This document shows positions 22,591 through 32,903 of a stretch of 49,776 bases of DNA, one piece after another (positions within the stretch are counted from its first letter, which is position 1; each line of letters begins with the position of its first letter). The stretch is from Pseudomonadota bacterium (GTDB lineage: Bacteria > Pseudomonadota > Gammaproteobacteria > Burkholderiales > Gallionellaceae), in the NCBI GenBank assembly GCA_021821945.1, contig JAJZTF010000010.1, forward strand, positions 1 to 49,776, written 5' to 3'. The notes below the pieces were generated by a model. The model was given only the letters and a program-made list of their open reading frames with translations, made no database searches and was not told the origin of the DNA. The translations under genes and the position numbers were made by a program.

Positions 22591-23136
22591 TCATGCAAAA
22601 CAGTCGGCCTCACTGAGCAGCCTGCCCTGGGCATCCTTGGCTGACAAGGCAGGCGCAGCTTCAAGACGCCAGTCTATTTTCAGCGCAGGATCGTCCCAGC
22701 GTATCGAGCGCTCGAATTCAGGCATCCAGTAGTCTGTCGTCTTGTAGAGAAACTCGGCAGAATCGGACAGCACGACGAAGCCGTGCGCAAATCCTTCGGG
22801 TATCCAGAACATGCGCTTGTTCTCAGCAGAGAGCTCGACCGCGACATGCCTGCCGAAAGTCGGCGAGCTTTTGCGTATATCCACCGCGACGTCGAGCACC
22901 ATCCCTTGCACAACCCGCACCAGCTTTCCCTGGGGGTGCTGGATCTGGTAATGCAGGCCGCGCAGCACGTTTTTCACGGACCGGGAGTGGTTGTCCTGAA
23001 CGAAGTCGACATCGCGTCCGGTAAGTTCCGCAAACTTCCTTCTGTTGAAGCTTTCATAGAAGAATCCCCGCTCGTCGCCAAACACCCTGGGCTCGATGAT
23101 CATGAGGCCTGGAATTTCCGTTTCTATCGCTTTCAT
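22591..23136 (-). CDS. rfbC: dTDP-4-dehydrorhamnose 3,5-epimerase
   Basis: A 181-residue cupin-fold epimerase, the third step of dTDP-L-rhamnose synthesis. Conserved residues are present: [14 protein letters not shown], the catalytic His in RGLHYQ, EGFAHGF and the Tyr in YKTTDYW. Length is standard. It overlaps rfbA by 4 bases (ATGA). Together with rfbA, rfbB and rfbD it gives the complete rhamnose pathway. Confidence 0.96.
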   Translation of the reverse strand: MKAIETEIPGLMIIEPRVFGDERGFFYESFNRRKFAELTGRDVDFVQDNHSRSVKNVLRGLHYQIQHPQGKLVRVVQGMVLDVAVDIRKSSPTFGRHVAVELSAENKRMFWIPEGFAHGFVVLSDSAEFLYKTTDYWMPEFERSIRWDDPALKIDWRLEAAPALSAKDAQGRLLSEADCFA

Positions 23137-24014
23137 GCGTTCTCCCTCAATACCTGCATCAGATAGGCGCCATAACCGCTCTTGATCAAGGGTGCGGCCA
23201 GGTTCTCCAGTTGGCCTGCATCGATGAACCCGTTCTTGAACGCGATCTCTTCCGGGCAGGCGATCTTCAGTCCCTGGCGCTGTTCTATGATCTGTATGAA
23301 CTGGCTTGCTTCGAGCAACGACTCGTGCGTGCCTGTATCCAGCCAGGCGAAGCCGCGCCCCATGGTCTCGACCGACAGTCTGCCCTGCTCGAGATATGTC
23401 CTGTTGACGTCGGTGATTTCAAGTTCGCCTCGTTGGGATGGCTTCAAATTGGCCGCGATATCGATCACGTCGTTGTCATAGAAGTAAAGCCCGGTGACGG
23501 CAAAGTTCGATTTCGGCTTGAGCGGCTTTTCTTCAAGCGATACGGCGCGTCCCGCCTTGTCGAATTCCACCACGCCATAGCGCTCCGGGTCGTGCACATG
23601 GTAGGCGAACACCGATGCGCCCTCCGTGCGCTTTGCCGCATCCTGCAGCTGGCTCTGGAAATCGTGGCCGTAAAAGATGTTGTCACCCAGCACCAGCGCG
23701 GAAGGATCACGCCCCACGAATTCCCGGCCTATGATGAAGGCCTGAGCCAGGCCGTCGGGGGATGGCTGGATGGCATATTGCAGGTTCAGTCCCCATGAAT
23801 GTCCGTCGCCCAGGAGCCGTTCGAAGCGCGGCGTGTCCTGCGGGGTCGAGATGATCAGGATGTCCCTGATTCCGGCCAGCATCAGCGTGGACAGCGGATA
23901 GTAGATCATCGGCTTGTCGTAAACCGGGAGCAGCTGCTTGGATACGGCGAGTGTCACGGGATGAAGGCGGGTTCCAGAGCCGCCGGCGAGGATGATGCCC
24001 TTGCGTTTGTTCAT
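23133..24014 (-). CDS. rfbA: Glucose-1-phosphate thymidylyltransferase
   Basis: A 293-residue RmlA that joins dTTP and glucose-1-phosphate to dTDP-glucose. The signature [16 protein letters not shown] stands at the N-terminus; [10 protein letters not shown] and [20 protein letters not shown] follow. The reading frame stays open far upstream, but those codons lie inside rfbD; ATG 24014 overlaps the rfbD stop by 4 bases and gives the usual family length. dTDP-rhamnose is the likely regulator by feedback, as known for the family. Confidence 0.97.
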   Translation of the reverse strand: MNKRKGIILAGGSGTRLHPVTLAVSKQLLPVYDKPMIYYPLSTLMLAGIRDILIISTPQDTPRFERLLGDGHSWGLNLQYAIQPSPDGLAQAFIIGREFVGRDPSALVLGDNIFYGHDFQSQLQDAAKRTEGASVFAYHVHDPERYGVVEFDKAGRAVSLEEKPLKPKSNFAVTGLYFYDNDVIDIAANLKPSQRGELEITDVNRTYLEQGRLSVETMGRGFAWLDTGTHESLLEASQFIQIIEQRQGLKIACPEEIAFKNGFIDAGQLENLAAPLIKSGYGAYLMQVLRENA

Positions 24015-24907
24015 GATTGTTTCTCCAGCACTTCGGTCAGCATGCGCTCGACACCGCTCTGCCAGTCCGGCAGGTGCAAATCGAAAGCGGCTTTGATTTT
24101 TTCGGTATTCATGCGCGAATTGCGGGGGCGCCTTGCAGGGGTGGGAAATTCGCTGGTCGGCACGGGCTCTATCGTTTTGGCCTTCAGGGAAATGCCCTTT
24201 TGCCTTGCGAAATCGAGCACGAAACTCGCATAGCCGTGCCAAGTGACTTCGCCTGCCGCCACCAGATGATAAAGCCCCGAGATGTCGGAATTGTGTCTGG
24301 CCGCGCGTATCGCATGGGCCGTGACGTCGGCCAGCAGATCGGCACCCGTCGGCGATCCAGTCTGGTCGGCTATGACCTTGATGGCATCGCGCTCGTGCGC
24401 CAGGCGCAGCATGGTCTTGGCGAAATTGCCGCCGCGCGCCCCGTAAACCCAGCTCGTGCGGAAGATGAGGTGGCGGCACCCGGACTGAACGATGAGGTCC
24501 TCGCCTTCAAGCTTGGTTTTCCCATAGACATTCAAAGGGCCTGTCGGATCGGACTCCTTCCAGGGCTTTTCGCCGCTTCCGTCAAAGACATAGTCTGTCG
24601 AGTAATGAACAAGCCAGGCATTCAGCTTCTTTGCTTCTTCTGCCAGCAGCGAAGGCGCTGTCGCGTTGATCGTCCTGGCAAGGTCGGGTTCGCTCTCGGC
24701 GCGGTCCACTGCGGTATGAGCCGCCGCATTGACGATGATGTCGGGTGCGACCTTGCGCACCGTTTCCGCAAGTCCCTTGGGATCGGTGAAGTCTCCGCAA
24801 AGGTTGCCAGAACGCGAGTCGAGCGCAACCAGCTCGCCAAGAGGGGAGAGGCTGCGCTGCAGCTCCCAGCCGACCTGCCCGTTCTTCCCGAACAGCAGTA
24901 TCTTCAT
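24011..24907 (-). CDS. rfbD: dTDP-4-dehydrorhamnose reductase
   Basis: A 298-residue short-chain dehydrogenase performing the last step of dTDP-L-rhamnose synthesis with NAD(P)H. The nucleotide-binding loop is [18 protein letters not shown] is family-typical, and the catalytic Tyr-Lys pair lies in YGKTKLEGE. The open frame continues upstream into rfbB; ATG 24907 ([11 protein letters not shown]) overlaps the rfbB stop by 4 bases and is clearly right. Confidence 0.97.
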   Translation of the reverse strand: MKILLFGKNGQVGWELQRSLSPLGELVALDSRSGNLCGDFTDPKGLAETVRKVAPDIIVNAAAHTAVDRAESEPDLARTINATAPSLLAEEAKKLNAWLVHYSTDYVFDGSGEKPWKESDPTGPLNVYGKTKLEGEDLIVQSGCRHLIFRTSWVYGARGGNFAKTMLRLAHERDAIKVIADQTGSPTGADLLADVTAHAIRAARHNSDISGLYHLVAAGEVTWHGYASFVLDFARQKGISLKAKTIEPVPTSEFPTPARRPRNSRMNTEKIKAAFDLHLPDWQSGVERMLTEVLEKQS

Positions 24908-25968
24908 CCGCGCTCCGCGTAATTTTTCTCCACCCACTGCCGGTAGCTGCCGGAGAGCACATTCGTCACCCATGACTGGTTTTCCAGATACCACTCTACC
25001 GTCTTCCTTATGCCGGACTCGAAGGTTTCGGCGGGCTTCCAGCCAAGCTCCCGCTCTATCTTCCGGGCGTCGATCGCATAGCGCCTGTCGTGGCCGGGGC
25101 GGTCTGCGACGAAGGTGATCTGATCGCCATAGGGTTTTCCGTCGCTCCTGGGTTTCAGCTCGTCCAGCAATCGGCATACCGTATGAACGATGTCGAGGTT
25201 GGCCTTCTCGTTCCAGCCGCCGATGTTGTATACCTCGCCAGGCCTGCCCTTCTCCAGCACGCGGCGTATCGCGCTGCAGTGGTCCTTCACATAAAGCCAG
25301 TCCCTGATCTGCTGCCCGTCGCCGTATACCGGCAGGCTCTTGCCGGCGAGCGCGTTGACGATCATCAGGGGAATCAGTTTTTCGGGGAAATGATAAGGGC
25401 CATAGTTGTTCGAGCAGTTGGTCGTCAACACCGGAAGTCCGTAGGTGTGATGGTAGGCGCGCACCAGATGGTCTGATGCGGCCTTGCTCGCGGAATAAGG
25501 GCTGTTCGGCTCGTAGCGGTGGGTCTCCGTGAAGGCCGGCTCATCCTTCGATAGCGATCCATACACTTCATCGGTCGAGACATGCAGAAAACGGAAGTCC
25601 GCCCTGTCGGGTTCCGGAAGCGAAGACCAGTATGCGCGCACGGCTTCCAGAAGGTGAAAAGTGCCGACGACATTGGTCTGTATGAAATCCTCAGGGCCGT
25701 GGATGGAGCGATCGACGTGCGATTCCGCCGCAAAATTCACGACGGCCCTCGGCCGGTGCCTGGCGAGCAGGCTCGATACCAGCGCCTTATCGCCGATGTC
25801 GCCGTGCACGAAGATATGCTTTGGGTTGTCCTTCAGCGATGCGAGATTCTCGAGGTTTCCCGCATAGGTGAGCTTGTCGAGATTGATCAATGCCTCGTCG
25901 CCTTGATCAAACCAGTCCAGAACGAAATTGGAACCGATGAAGCCTGCGCTGCCCGTCGTTAAGATCAT
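24904..25968 (-). CDS. rfbB: dTDP-glucose 4,6-dehydratase
   Basis: A 354-residue extended SDR enzyme making dTDP-4-keto-6-deoxyglucose. Features: [14 protein letters not shown] loop at the N-terminus, [11 protein letters not shown] with the catalytic Asp-Glu pair, and [15 protein letters not shown] with the Tyr-Lys pair. Length is normal. It begins 23 bases after ugd in the same operon. Confidence 0.97.
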   Translation of the reverse strand: MILTTGSAGFIGSNFVLDWFDQGDEALINLDKLTYAGNLENLASLKDNPKHIFVHGDIGDKALVSSLLARHRPRAVVNFAAESHVDRSIHGPEDFIQTNVVGTFHLLEAVRAYWSSLPEPDRADFRFLHVSTDEVYGSLSKDEPAFTETHRYEPNSPYSASKAASDHLVRAYHHTYGLPVLTTNCSNNYGPYHFPEKLIPLMIVNALAGKSLPVYGDGQQIRDWLYVKDHCSAIRRVLEKGRPGEVYNIGGWNEKANLDIVHTVCRLLDELKPRSDGKPYGDQITFVADRPGHDRRYAIDARKIERELGWKPAETFESGIRKTVEWYLENQSWVTNVLSGSYRQWVEKNYAERG

Positions 25969-25991
25969 AGATTAACCCCAGAAATGGTGGT

Positions 25992-27158
25992 TCAGTCCTT
26001 GCCGAACAAGTCCCGGCTGTATATTTTTTCTGCGACATCCTTGAGATCATCGGTGATGCGGTTGGTGACGATGATGTCGGCTTCCTTCTTGAATTGTACA
26101 AGATCGTTGACCACCCTGGAGCGGTAAAACTCGGGTTCCTTCAACGCGGGCTCGTACACGATGACTTCCACGCCCTTGGCCTTGATGCGCTTCATGATGC
26201 CCTGGATGCTGCTCGAACGGAAATTGTCCGAGCCGCTCTTCATCACGAGGCGGTGGATGCCGACGACCCTGGGATTGCGCTTCAGGATATCGAAGGCGAT
26301 GAAATCCTTGCGCGTGGTGTTCGACTCGACGATCGCGTGGACCAGGTTCTGCGGCACGTCCTGGTAATTGGCGAGCAGCTGCTTGGTGTCCTTGGGAAGG
26401 CAGTAGCCGCCATAGCCGAAGGAGGGGTTGTTGTAATGGTCGCCTATGCGGGGGTCCAGGCAGACACCCTGTATGATCTGCCTTGTATCCAGGCCGTGGG
26501 TGGCTGCATAGGTATCAAGCTCGTTGAAATAGGCAACCCGCATTGCGAGGTAGGTGTTTGCAAAGAGCTTGATCGCCTCGGCCTCGGTCGAATCGGTATA
26601 CAGAACGGCGATGTCCTGCTTGATCGCGCCCTGTTTCAGAAGGTTTGCAAACACTTCGGCGCGCTTGGAGCGCTCACCCACGACGATGCGGGAAGGATGC
26701 AGGTTGTCGTAGAGCGCGCGACCCTCGCGCAGGAATTCCGGAGAAAAGATGAGATTGTCGCAGTTGAATTTCGCGCGGGCCTTGACCGTGTAGCCGACCG
26801 GGATGGTGGATTTGATGATCATCACGGCCTTGGGGTTGATGCTCAACACATCCCTTATCACCGATTCGATCGAGCTGGTATTGAAGTAATTGGTCTCGGG
26901 ATCGTAGTCTGTCGGCGTGGCGATGATGATGTAGTCGGCGCCCTCATAGGCCTCCTTTTTGTCGAGGGTTGCGCGAAAATTGAGCTTCTTGTGCCTGAGA
27001 TAGTCCTCGATCTCCGCGTCTTCTATCGGGGACTGCCTGCGGTTTAGCATCTCGACCTTTTCGGGGACGATGTCGACTGCGACGACCTCGTTGTGTTGCG
27101 AGAGCAGGATGGCATTGGATAGGCCGACATAGCCGGTACCGGCGATTGCGATTTTCAT
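25992..27158 (-). CDS. ugd: UDP-glucose 6-dehydrogenase
   Basis: A 388-residue nucleotide-sugar dehydrogenase, the length of E. coli Ugd, making UDP-glucuronate from UDP-glucose with two NAD(+). The N-terminal NAD loop is GTGYVGLSN; the catalytic cysteine lies in [24 protein letters not shown] and the substrate-loop region are typical. Length and motifs favour UDP-glucose over GDP-mannose as substrate. First gene of the sugar operon, behind the promoter at 27197-27225. The product would feed acidic exopolysaccharide or lipid A/LPS modification. Confidence 0.93.
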   Translation of the reverse strand: MKIAIAGTGYVGLSNAILLSQHNEVVAVDIVPEKVEMLNRRQSPIEDAEIEDYLRHKKLNFRATLDKKEAYEGADYIIIATPTDYDPETNYFNTSSIESVIRDVLSINPKAVMIIKSTIPVGYTVKARAKFNCDNLIFSPEFLREGRALYDNLHPSRIVVGERSKRAEVFANLLKQGAIKQDIAVLYTDSTEAEAIKLFANTYLAMRVAYFNELDTYAATHGLDTRQIIQGVCLDPRIGDHYNNPSFGYGGYCLPKDTKQLLANYQDVPQNLVHAIVESNTTRKDFIAFDILKRNPRVVGIHRLVMKSGSDNFRSSSIQGIMKRIKAKGVEVIVYEPALKEPEFYRSRVVNDLVQFKKEADIIVTNRITDDLKDVAEKIYSRDLFGKD

Positions 27159-27196
27159 TTATTTGTTTCCAGGTTTGAAGCACTCATTTTCATCAG

Positions 27197-27225
27197 AGTC
27201 TAGCCTGACTCGCAAGCAGCGTCAA
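27197..27225 (-). promoter_or_regulatory. sigma70 promoter of the ugd-rfb-cysC operon
   Basis: On the minus strand TTGACG (27225-27220), a 17-base spacer and TAGACT (27202-27197) form a good sigma70 match, predicting transcription from about 27190, some 30 bases before ugd. The -35 contains the gloB stop codon. Confidence 0.65.
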
Positions 27226-27989
27226 AACTTGTCCCGCCACTCGCGCAGGGCTGCGAATGCCGATTCCTCGTCGGCGGCATCGTATCCCATCCGTTTCAGG
27301 CTTTGAAGGATCGCGGGCTCCTTGCAGCGCAGAAAGGGGTTTGTGGCAAGTTCTATCCCTATCGTGAACGGCACGGTAGACTGGCCGGCTGCGCGCATCC
27401 GTGCGGTTTTTTCGATGCGATCTGCGACATCCGGGTTGTCCGGGTCGCAAACCCAGGCAAAGCGCAGGTTGGAAGCCGTGTACTCGTGCGCGCAGTATGC
27501 CAGCGTCGAGGGGGGAAGGCTTGCGATGCGCTGCAATGACCGGTGCAGCGCGTTCACGCTGCCTTCGAAGTTGCGCCCGCATCCCGCGCCAAAAAGCACA
27601 TCCCCGCAGAAAAGCATGCCGGATCCGGATGAGTAGTAGGCGATGTGGTCGTCGATGTGACCCGGAACCTCCATGATGTCGAATGACAGCGCGAATTCTT
27701 CAAGGTCGAGCTTTTCTCCATCCCTCAGATCGTGGGTGATGTGCGGATTCTTTTTATGCTGACGTCCATACACCGGCACGTTGTATACTGCGCGCAATTC
27801 TTCGATGCCGCCGACATGGTCATGGTGACGATGCGTGCAGAGGATACCTGTCAGTTTGACGTCATGGCTGGCAAGCCATGAAAGCACTGGCGCCGCATCT
27901 CCAGGATCCACCACGACGGCGTGCCTGGCGTTGTGTATGGTCCAGATGTAATTGTCTTCGAAGGCGGGAATGGCGACGATGTCGTACAT
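27222..27989 (-). CDS. gloB: Hydroxyacylglutathione hydrolase (glyoxalase II)
   Basis: A 255-residue metallo-beta-lactamase-fold hydrolase that splits S-lactoylglutathione to lactate and glutathione in methylglyoxal removal. The binuclear metal motif THRHHDHVGG is intact, with further ligands in VPGHIDDHIAYY and LFCGDVLFGAGCGR; YCAHEYTASNLRFA is the glyoxalase II substrate region. It diverges from the methyltransferase gene with only 21 bases between start codons. The gloB-methyltransferase-rnhA-dnaQ neighbourhood also exists in E. coli (gloB, yafS, rnhA, dnaQ). Confidence 0.96.
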   Translation of the reverse strand: MYDIVAIPAFEDNYIWTIHNARHAVVVDPGDAAPVLSWLASHDVKLTGILCTHRHHDHVGGIEELRAVYNVPVYGRQHKKNPHITHDLRDGEKLDLEEFALSFDIMEVPGHIDDHIAYYSSGSGMLFCGDVLFGAGCGRNFEGSVNALHRSLQRIASLPPSTLAYCAHEYTASNLRFAWVCDPDNPDVADRIEKTARMRAAGQSTVPFTIGIELATNPFLRCKEPAILQSLKRMGYDAADEESAFAALREWRDKF

Positions 27990-28010
27990 GATTTTACGAA
28001 TGGAAGTTTT

Positions 28011-28793
28011 GTGAGCCCTGATTGTAAATCAACAGCCGAGAGTCTGAGCGAGTGGTTTTCTTCGGAGCAGGGCGGCTACGTTCTGGAACGAGAATTTGCC
28101 TGGTTCGACAAGACGGTGAACGACATCTTCGGCTATAACGCAGTTCAGCTGGGTTTGCCCGGCCAGGATTTCCTGAGGAACAGCCGGATACCCTTGCGCT
28201 TCATCGGCGCGGACCAGGCTGGAGCGGCTGTGAGGCTGTGCGGCGATGAATTGCCGATTGCGACTGCAAGCCTGGATTTGCTGCTGCTTCCCCATGTTCT
28301 GGAATTCGGCCAGCAGCCTCATGCGATATTGCGAGAAGCAGAGCGCGTGCTGATGCCTGAAGGCAGCCTTTTGATCAGCGGCTTCAACCCCCACAGCCTT
28401 TGGGGCGTGTATCGCGCACTCGGAAGAACAAGCGGCTATCCCTGGTGCGGCCGCTTCATCGCGCTGTCGCGTATCAAGGACTGGCTTGCACTTCTGGGCT
28501 TCGAGATGGCCGGTGGCAGGTTTGCCGTTTATGCGCCACCCTTTCATCAGAGAAGCTGGCTGGAGCGCAGCGACTTCATGGAAGCCGCAGGTGACCGCTG
28601 GTGGGCGGTGAGCGGCGGGGTCTATTTCGTGCATGCGATCAAGCGCGTGCCTGGAATGCGTCTGATCAAGCCAAAGTGGAACGAGAATCTGGTGAGGAAA
28701 CTCTTGCCGGTGGCGCCCAAGCTCAACCAGCCGCGTTCGGGTTGCCAGAGCGTCGAGGATGATTTGGATTTGCGGACGAAATGGAAACTGTAG
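28011..28793 (+). CDS. YafS-like SAM methyltransferase-fold protein
   Basis: A 260-residue protein with a methyltransferase fold ([27 protein letters not shown], then [15 protein letters not shown]). The usual glycine-rich SAM loop is not recognisable: the matching place reads [12 protein letters not shown]. The substrate is unknown. I start at GTG 28011, with GGAAG 4 bases before it; the frame is open to an ATG at 27921, but that region is gloB on the other strand. It overlaps rnhA by 13 bases, and the order with rnhA and dnaQ resembles E. coli yafS-rnhA-dnaQ. Confidence 0.85.
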   Translation: MSPDCKSTAESLSEWFSSEQGGYVLEREFAWFDKTVNDIFGYNAVQLGLPGQDFLRNSRIPLRFIGADQAGAAVRLCGDELPIATASLDLLLLPHVLEFGQQPHAILREAERVLMPEGSLLISGFNPHSLWGVYRALGRTSGYPWCGRFIALSRIKDWLALLGFEMAGGRFAVYAPPFHQRSWLERSDFMEAAGDRWWAVSGGVYFVHAIKRVPGMRLIKPKWNENLVRKLLPVAPKLNQPRSGCQSVEDDLDLRTKWKL

Positions 28794-29254
28794 ACATATT
28801 TACCGATGGCGCCTGCAAGGGCAATCCCGGAGTGGGGGGATGGGGCGCCTTGCTGCGCGCACGTGGAAAGGAAAGGGAGCTTTTTGGGGGGGAGGCGCAC
28901 ACCACCAACAACCGCATGGAGCTGATGGGCGCGATAGCGGCGCTCGAGGCGCTGAAACGGCCATGCCATGTCAGGTTGCACACGGATTCCAAGTACGTGC
29001 ATCAGGGCATCACGACCTGGCTTGCTGGCTGGAAAAGGACCGGATGGAAAACCGCCAGTCGGCAGCCGGTCAAGAACGAGGACCTCTGGCGCAGGCTGGA
29101 TGCCCTGTCTTCCCAGCACAGCATCGAATGGATATGGGTCAAGGGGCACGCCGGTCATGACGGAAATGAAAGGGCGGATGCGCTTGCGAACCGGGGGGTG
29201 GCATCGGTGTACGAGAAAGGAGGGGAAAATGCGCAGGGTCGTGCTGGATACTGA
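28781..29254 (+). CDS. rnhA: Ribonuclease HI
   Basis: A 157-residue RNase H type 1 that cuts RNA in RNA-DNA hybrids. All catalytic residues can be placed: Asp in [10 protein letters not shown], Glu in [10 protein letters not shown], Asp in [11 protein letters not shown] and the His/Asp pair in [18 protein letters not shown]. The start ATG 28781 is inside the end of the methyltransferase gene, and the gene end overlaps dnaQ by 26 bases. Confidence 0.97.
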   Translation: METVDIFTDGACKGNPGVGGWGALLRARGKERELFGGEAHTTNNRMELMGAIAALEALKRPCHVRLHTDSKYVHQGITTWLAGWKRTGWKTASRQPVKNEDLWRRLDALSSQHSIEWIWVKGHAGHDGNERADALANRGVASVYEKGGENAQGRAGY

Positions 29255-29924
29255 GACGACGGGTCTGGATCCCAAGAAGGGGCACAGGATCATCGAAATC
29301 GCGGCCATAGAGCTCGAAGGGCGCAAGGTATCCAAGAAGCATTTCCACCATTATCTGGATCCGGAACGCGAAGTGGACGAGGAGGCTGCTCGCGTGCATG
29401 GGTTCACCTGGGACATGCTGAAGGGAAATTTCAAGTTTTCCGACATTGCGGCAAGCTTTCTTGCGTTCATCGAGGGTGCGGAAATTCTGGCGCACAACGC
29501 GCCTTTCGACATCAGCTTCATCAACAGCGAGCTCGAGCTCATGGGTTTGCCGCCCCTCGAGAATCCGGTCGTGGACACGCTGGCGCTTGCACGGGAGCTT
29601 CATCCCGGGAAGAAAAACGGGCTGGACGCGCTCTGCAGCCGCTATGAGATAGACAATTCACATCGCACATTGCACGGCGCTTTGCTGGATACCGAGCTAC
29701 TGGCCGAAGTGTACATCGCGATGACGCGAGGCCAGGAGAGTCTGTTGATGGAAGAGGAGGCGCCTGCAATCAGACCTGTATTGAACATCGATGCGGCCCG
29801 TCTTCCTCTGCGCGTTCTGCTGCCCGATGAGCATGAGCTGATCGAGCATCAAAGGCAGCTTGAGGCGATCGACAAGGCAAGCCGTGGCGCCTGCCTTTGG
29901 AAACGGATGGAGAGTGTCGGATGA
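29229..29924 (+). CDS. dnaQ: DNA polymerase III epsilon subunit
   Basis: A 231-residue 3'-5' proofreading exonuclease of the replicative polymerase. ExoI motif [11 protein letters not shown], Exo[15 protein letters not shown] and Exo[17 protein letters not shown] carry the metal-binding acids. The C-terminal tail should contact the alpha subunit. ATG 29229 is preceded by a strong Shine-Dalgarno (AAGGAGGGG) and is right although the open frame begins earlier inside rnhA. Confidence 0.96.
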   Translation: MRRVVLDTETTGLDPKKGHRIIEIAAIELEGRKVSKKHFHHYLDPEREVDEEAARVHGFTWDMLKGNFKFSDIAASFLAFIEGAEILAHNAPFDISFINSELELMGLPPLENPVVDTLALARELHPGKKNGLDALCSRYEIDNSHRTLHGALLDTELLAEVYIAMTRGQESLLMEEEAPAIRPVLNIDAARLPLRVLLPDEHELIEHQRQLEAIDKASRGACLWKRMESVG

Positions 29925-30775
29925 AAGGAATATCGGCGCGCAGGGCAATCCAGGTCTTTGCGGTTGCATTTCTTCTGTATGCAGGCGAATGCACCTACAT
30001 GTGGGCAACGCAGAAGGCCCACATCTTCGAGCCGACCCGTACCATGCAGACCACGCCCGATCGAATGGGGGTCAGATACGAGGAATTGAGCATCCCTTCA
30101 GGCCATGGAGAAGAGAAGGGGGAACTGGATGCGTGGTGGATTCCTGCGGATTCCCCCGGGAATGCGCCAACCCTGCTTTACCTGCACGGCAACGACAGGA
30201 ACATCAGCAACAATCTCGAGCATACCCTGCGCTTGCACAAGCTCGGCTTCAACGTGCTGCTTCCGGATTACCGCGGCTATGGCAGGAGCAGCGGCGGGAA
30301 GCCCAGCGAAGCCAAGGTCTTCGAGGATGCCGAGTCCGCCTGGCAGTATCTGATCAAGTGGCGCGGGCTGGATCCGCACAGGACCTTCATCTACGGCCAC
30401 TCGCTGGGAGGGGCGATCGCGATCGATCTTGCGGTCCGTCATCCCGAGGCGGCGGGCCTGATCGCGGAAAGCACCTTCACCTCGATGAAGGCGATGGGAG
30501 AGATCGATTACGGGTATCTGCCGGTGGGCCTGCTTCTGAACCAGCGTTTCGAGTCTCTGAAAAAGATCCCGACACTGAAGATTCCGTTGCTGATCATACA
30601 CGGCACATGGGATCAACGAGTGCCGGTCGAAATGGGAAAAATGCTTTACGCGGCAGCGCCTGATCCCAAGAAGCTACTCCTGATAGATGGGGGGGAGCAC
30701 AGCAACAGCAGCGCGATAGGCTGGGTCGAATACCGCGATGCGGTGGCGGATTTCGTGAAGAGATATATGAAATGA
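29921..30775 (+). CDS. Alpha/beta hydrolase with N-terminal membrane anchor
   Basis: A 284-residue hydrolase of the YfhR/BEM46-like group. One hydrophobic helix near the N-terminus (about residues 9-24) anchors it, so the catalytic domain probably faces the periplasm. Catalytic triad: Ser in YGHSLGGAIAID, Asp in HGTWDQRVPVE and His in DGGEHSN. The substrate is unknown. ATG 29921 overlaps the dnaQ stop as ATGA; another in-frame ATG lies at 29897. Followed by the flavoprotein gene after 32 bases. Confidence 0.88.
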   Translation: MKGISARRAIQVFAVAFLLYAGECTYMWATQKAHIFEPTRTMQTTPDRMGVRYEELSIPSGHGEEKGELDAWWIPADSPGNAPTLLYLHGNDRNISNNLEHTLRLHKLGFNVLLPDYRGYGRSSGGKPSEAKVFEDAESAWQYLIKWRGLDPHRTFIYGHSLGGAIAIDLAVRHPEAAGLIAESTFTSMKAMGEIDYGYLPVGLLLNQRFESLKKIPTLKIPLLIIHGTWDQRVPVEMGKMLYAAAPDPKKLLLIDGGEHSNSSAIGWVEYRDAVADFVKRYMK

Positions 30776-30807
30776 ATCCCCCGCATTCGGCAATTCCGGG
30801 ATTCTAG

Positions 30808-31980
30808 ATGAAGTCCGATGTCCTCATCATAGGTTCGGGCGCCGCCGGCATGATGTGCGCGATACAGGCAGGAATGCGCGGCCGCTCTGTGGTTCTGCTC
30901 GACCATGCAAAAAAGCTTGCGGAGAAGATCAGGATTTCCGGCGGGGGAAACTGCAACTTCACCAATATCCACGCGAGGCCCGAATGCTACCTATCGGAAA
31001 ACCCGCATTTCTGCCGCTCTGCGCTCGCGCGCTACACGCCGCAGGACTTCATCGCGCTCTTGAATAGGCATGGCATCGGCTTTCATGAAAAGAAGCTGGG
31101 CCAACTTTTCTGCAGCCTGGGGGCCGGTGCGATCATTTCGATGCTGAAGGAGGAATGCGATGCCCACAAGGTCAGGCGCTACATGGGATCGACGGTTGAG
31201 GGCGTCGTGCGTCAGCCTTCGGGGGATTTCCATCTCGAAACTTCAAGCGGGAAGTTTGAGGCTCCATCGCTCGTGATCGCAACCGGAGGACTGTCCATCC
31301 CCAAGACGGGTGCAACCCCCTTTGGTTACCGCATCGCGGAGCAGTTCGGCATCCCGGTCACTAGGCTTAAACCCGGACTCGTCCCCTTGACCTTTGCGCC
31401 GGAGCAATGGAAGCCTTATGCGGATCTGACGGGCGTCTCGTTTCCCGCCGTTGTTACTGCAGGGAAACAGTCGTTTCGCGAGGATCTGCTGGTTACCCAC
31501 AGAGGCTTGAGCGGACCTGCGATCCTCCAGGCTTCCTCCTACTGGCAGCCGGGCAGCGCATTGCACATCGATCTCTTGCCGGATTGCGACATGCTGGCGT
31601 TGTTTTTTGAGAACAGGAACAGCAAGAAGCTGCTTTCCAATTTCCTGGTCCAATGTCTGCCAAAAAGCTTTTCCGAAGTCTGGTGCAACCACTATTTTGA
31701 AAACAAACCGCTCAACCAGTATGGAGAAAAACAGCGGGAGGCGATCGCAAGCCGGCTGCACGACTGGCAGGTAATGCCTTCGGGCACGATGGGCTATGCC
31801 AAGGCCGAAGTCACCTGCGGCGGGGTGGATACGCGGGCGCTTTCCTCGAAGACCATGGAGTGCAAGGAGGTGCCGGGTCTCTATTTCATCGGGGAAGTGG
31901 TGGATGTGACTGGGTGGCTGGGCGGCTACAACTTCCAGTGGGCATGGTCTTCGGGCTTTGCTGCAGGCCAATCCGTCTAG
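30808..31980 (+). CDS. HI0933/YhiN-family flavoprotein
   Basis: A 390-residue FAD/NAD(P)-binding protein. The N-terminal dinucleotide loop is [16 protein letters not shown]; the family signature [11 protein letters not shown] follows at about residue 45; the C-terminus has [17 protein letters not shown] and [22 protein letters not shown], hallmarks of the HI0933/YhiN group. The reaction is not known. Its stop codon TAG shares the palindrome CTAG (31977-31980) with the stop of convergent miaA. Confidence 0.9.
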   Translation: MKSDVLIIGSGAAGMMCAIQAGMRGRSVVLLDHAKKLAEKIRISGGGNCNFTNIHARPECYLSENPHFCRSALARYTPQDFIALLNRHGIGFHEKKLGQLFCSLGAGAIISMLKEECDAHKVRRYMGSTVEGVVRQPSGDFHLETSSGKFEAPSLVIATGGLSIPKTGATPFGYRIAEQFGIPVTRLKPGLVPLTFAPEQWKPYADLTGVSFPAVVTAGKQSFREDLLVTHRGLSGPAILQASSYWQPGSALHIDLLPDCDMLALFFENRNSKKLLSNFLVQCLPKSFSEVWCNHYFENKPLNQYGEKQREAIASRLHDWQVMPSGTMGYAKAEVTCGGVDTRALSSKTMECKEVPGLYFIGEVVDVTGWLGGYNFQWAWSSGFAAGQSV

Positions 31981-32903
31981 AGGCTTATTGCGCGCCCGAC
32001 CCGTTCGGAGAGATGCTTTTCAAGGCAATCGATCTCGATGTTTCCGGGCATGGATCTGAGCCAGGTCAGCTGCCGCTTCGCAAGCTGGCGGGTTGCGATG
32101 ATGCCCTTTTCAAGAAACGCTTCCCTGTCGATTTCGCCTTCGAGGTATTCCCAAGCCTGGCGGTATCCCACGCAGCGCATCGAGGGAAGATCGCGATGTA
32201 GCCTGTATTTTTCTCGCAGACCTTCGAGCTCCCCGATCAGCCCCTGTTCCAGCATTTGCGAAAAGCGCAGCGCGATGCGCTGATGCAATGCGCTTCGATT
32301 CCCAGGAATCAGCGCGATGGAGAGCACGTCAAAGGGCAGGCTCTCCCCTCTTTGCTTGTTCAGCAATTCCGACATCGGGGTTCCGGTGATGCGGAAAATC
32401 TCCATCGCGCGTCCGATGCGCTGGGTGTCGTTGGGCGACAGCCGCTCTGCGGTTGTCGGATCGACGGATGAGAGCATGGTGTGAAGATGGGGCGTGCCTT
32501 TCTGCCTTATGATCTCGTCAAGCTCTTTGCGGATTTCGGGGTCAGCGACGGGAAGGTCGCTCAAGCCTTCCTTCAGTGCCTTGAAGTACAGCATCGTGCC
32601 GCCCACCAGCAGCGGTATTTTGCCGCGCCTTGCAATTTCGTCCATCAGGTGCAGCGCATCCTTGCGGAACGCGGCTGCCGAATAGGCTGCTGTGGGATCG
32701 ACGATGTCGATCAGGTGGTGTGGCGCGCGCGCGAGCGTTGCCGTATCCGGCTTGGCGGTGCCTATGTTCATGTCGCGGTATACGAGCGCGGAGTCCACGC
32801 TGATGATCTCCAAAGGCAGCCTCTCGACGAGTTCCACCGCCACACCCGTCTTGCCGCTTGCGGTCGGACCCATCAGGAAGATGGCGCGCGGCAGGCGCTT
32901 CAT
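31977..32903 (-). CDS. miaA: tRNA dimethylallyltransferase
   Basis: A 308-residue enzyme that adds a dimethylallyl group to A37 of tRNAs reading UNN codons. The P-loop [15 protein letters not shown], then [18 protein letters not shown] and the [15 protein letters not shown] region are diagnostic. ATG 32903 overlaps the MFS stop by 4 bases (ATGA); the frame continues upstream into the MFS gene but without MiaA sequence. Usually miaA directly follows mutL; here an MFS gene stands between them, and no hfq follows. Confidence 0.96.
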   Translation of the reverse strand: MKRLPRAIFLMGPTASGKTGVAVELVERLPLEIISVDSALVYRDMNIGTAKPDTATLARAPHHLIDIVDPTAAYSAAAFRKDALHLMDEIARRGKIPLLVGGTMLYFKALKEGLSDLPVADPEIRKELDEIIRQKGTPHLHTMLSSVDPTTAERLSPNDTQRIGRAMEIFRITGTPMSELLNKQRGESLPFDVLSIALIPGNRSALHQRIALRFSQMLEQGLIGELEGLREKYRLHRDLPSMRCVGYRQAWEYLEGEIDREAFLEKGIIATRQLAKRQLTWLRSMPGNIEIDCLEKHLSERVGRAISL

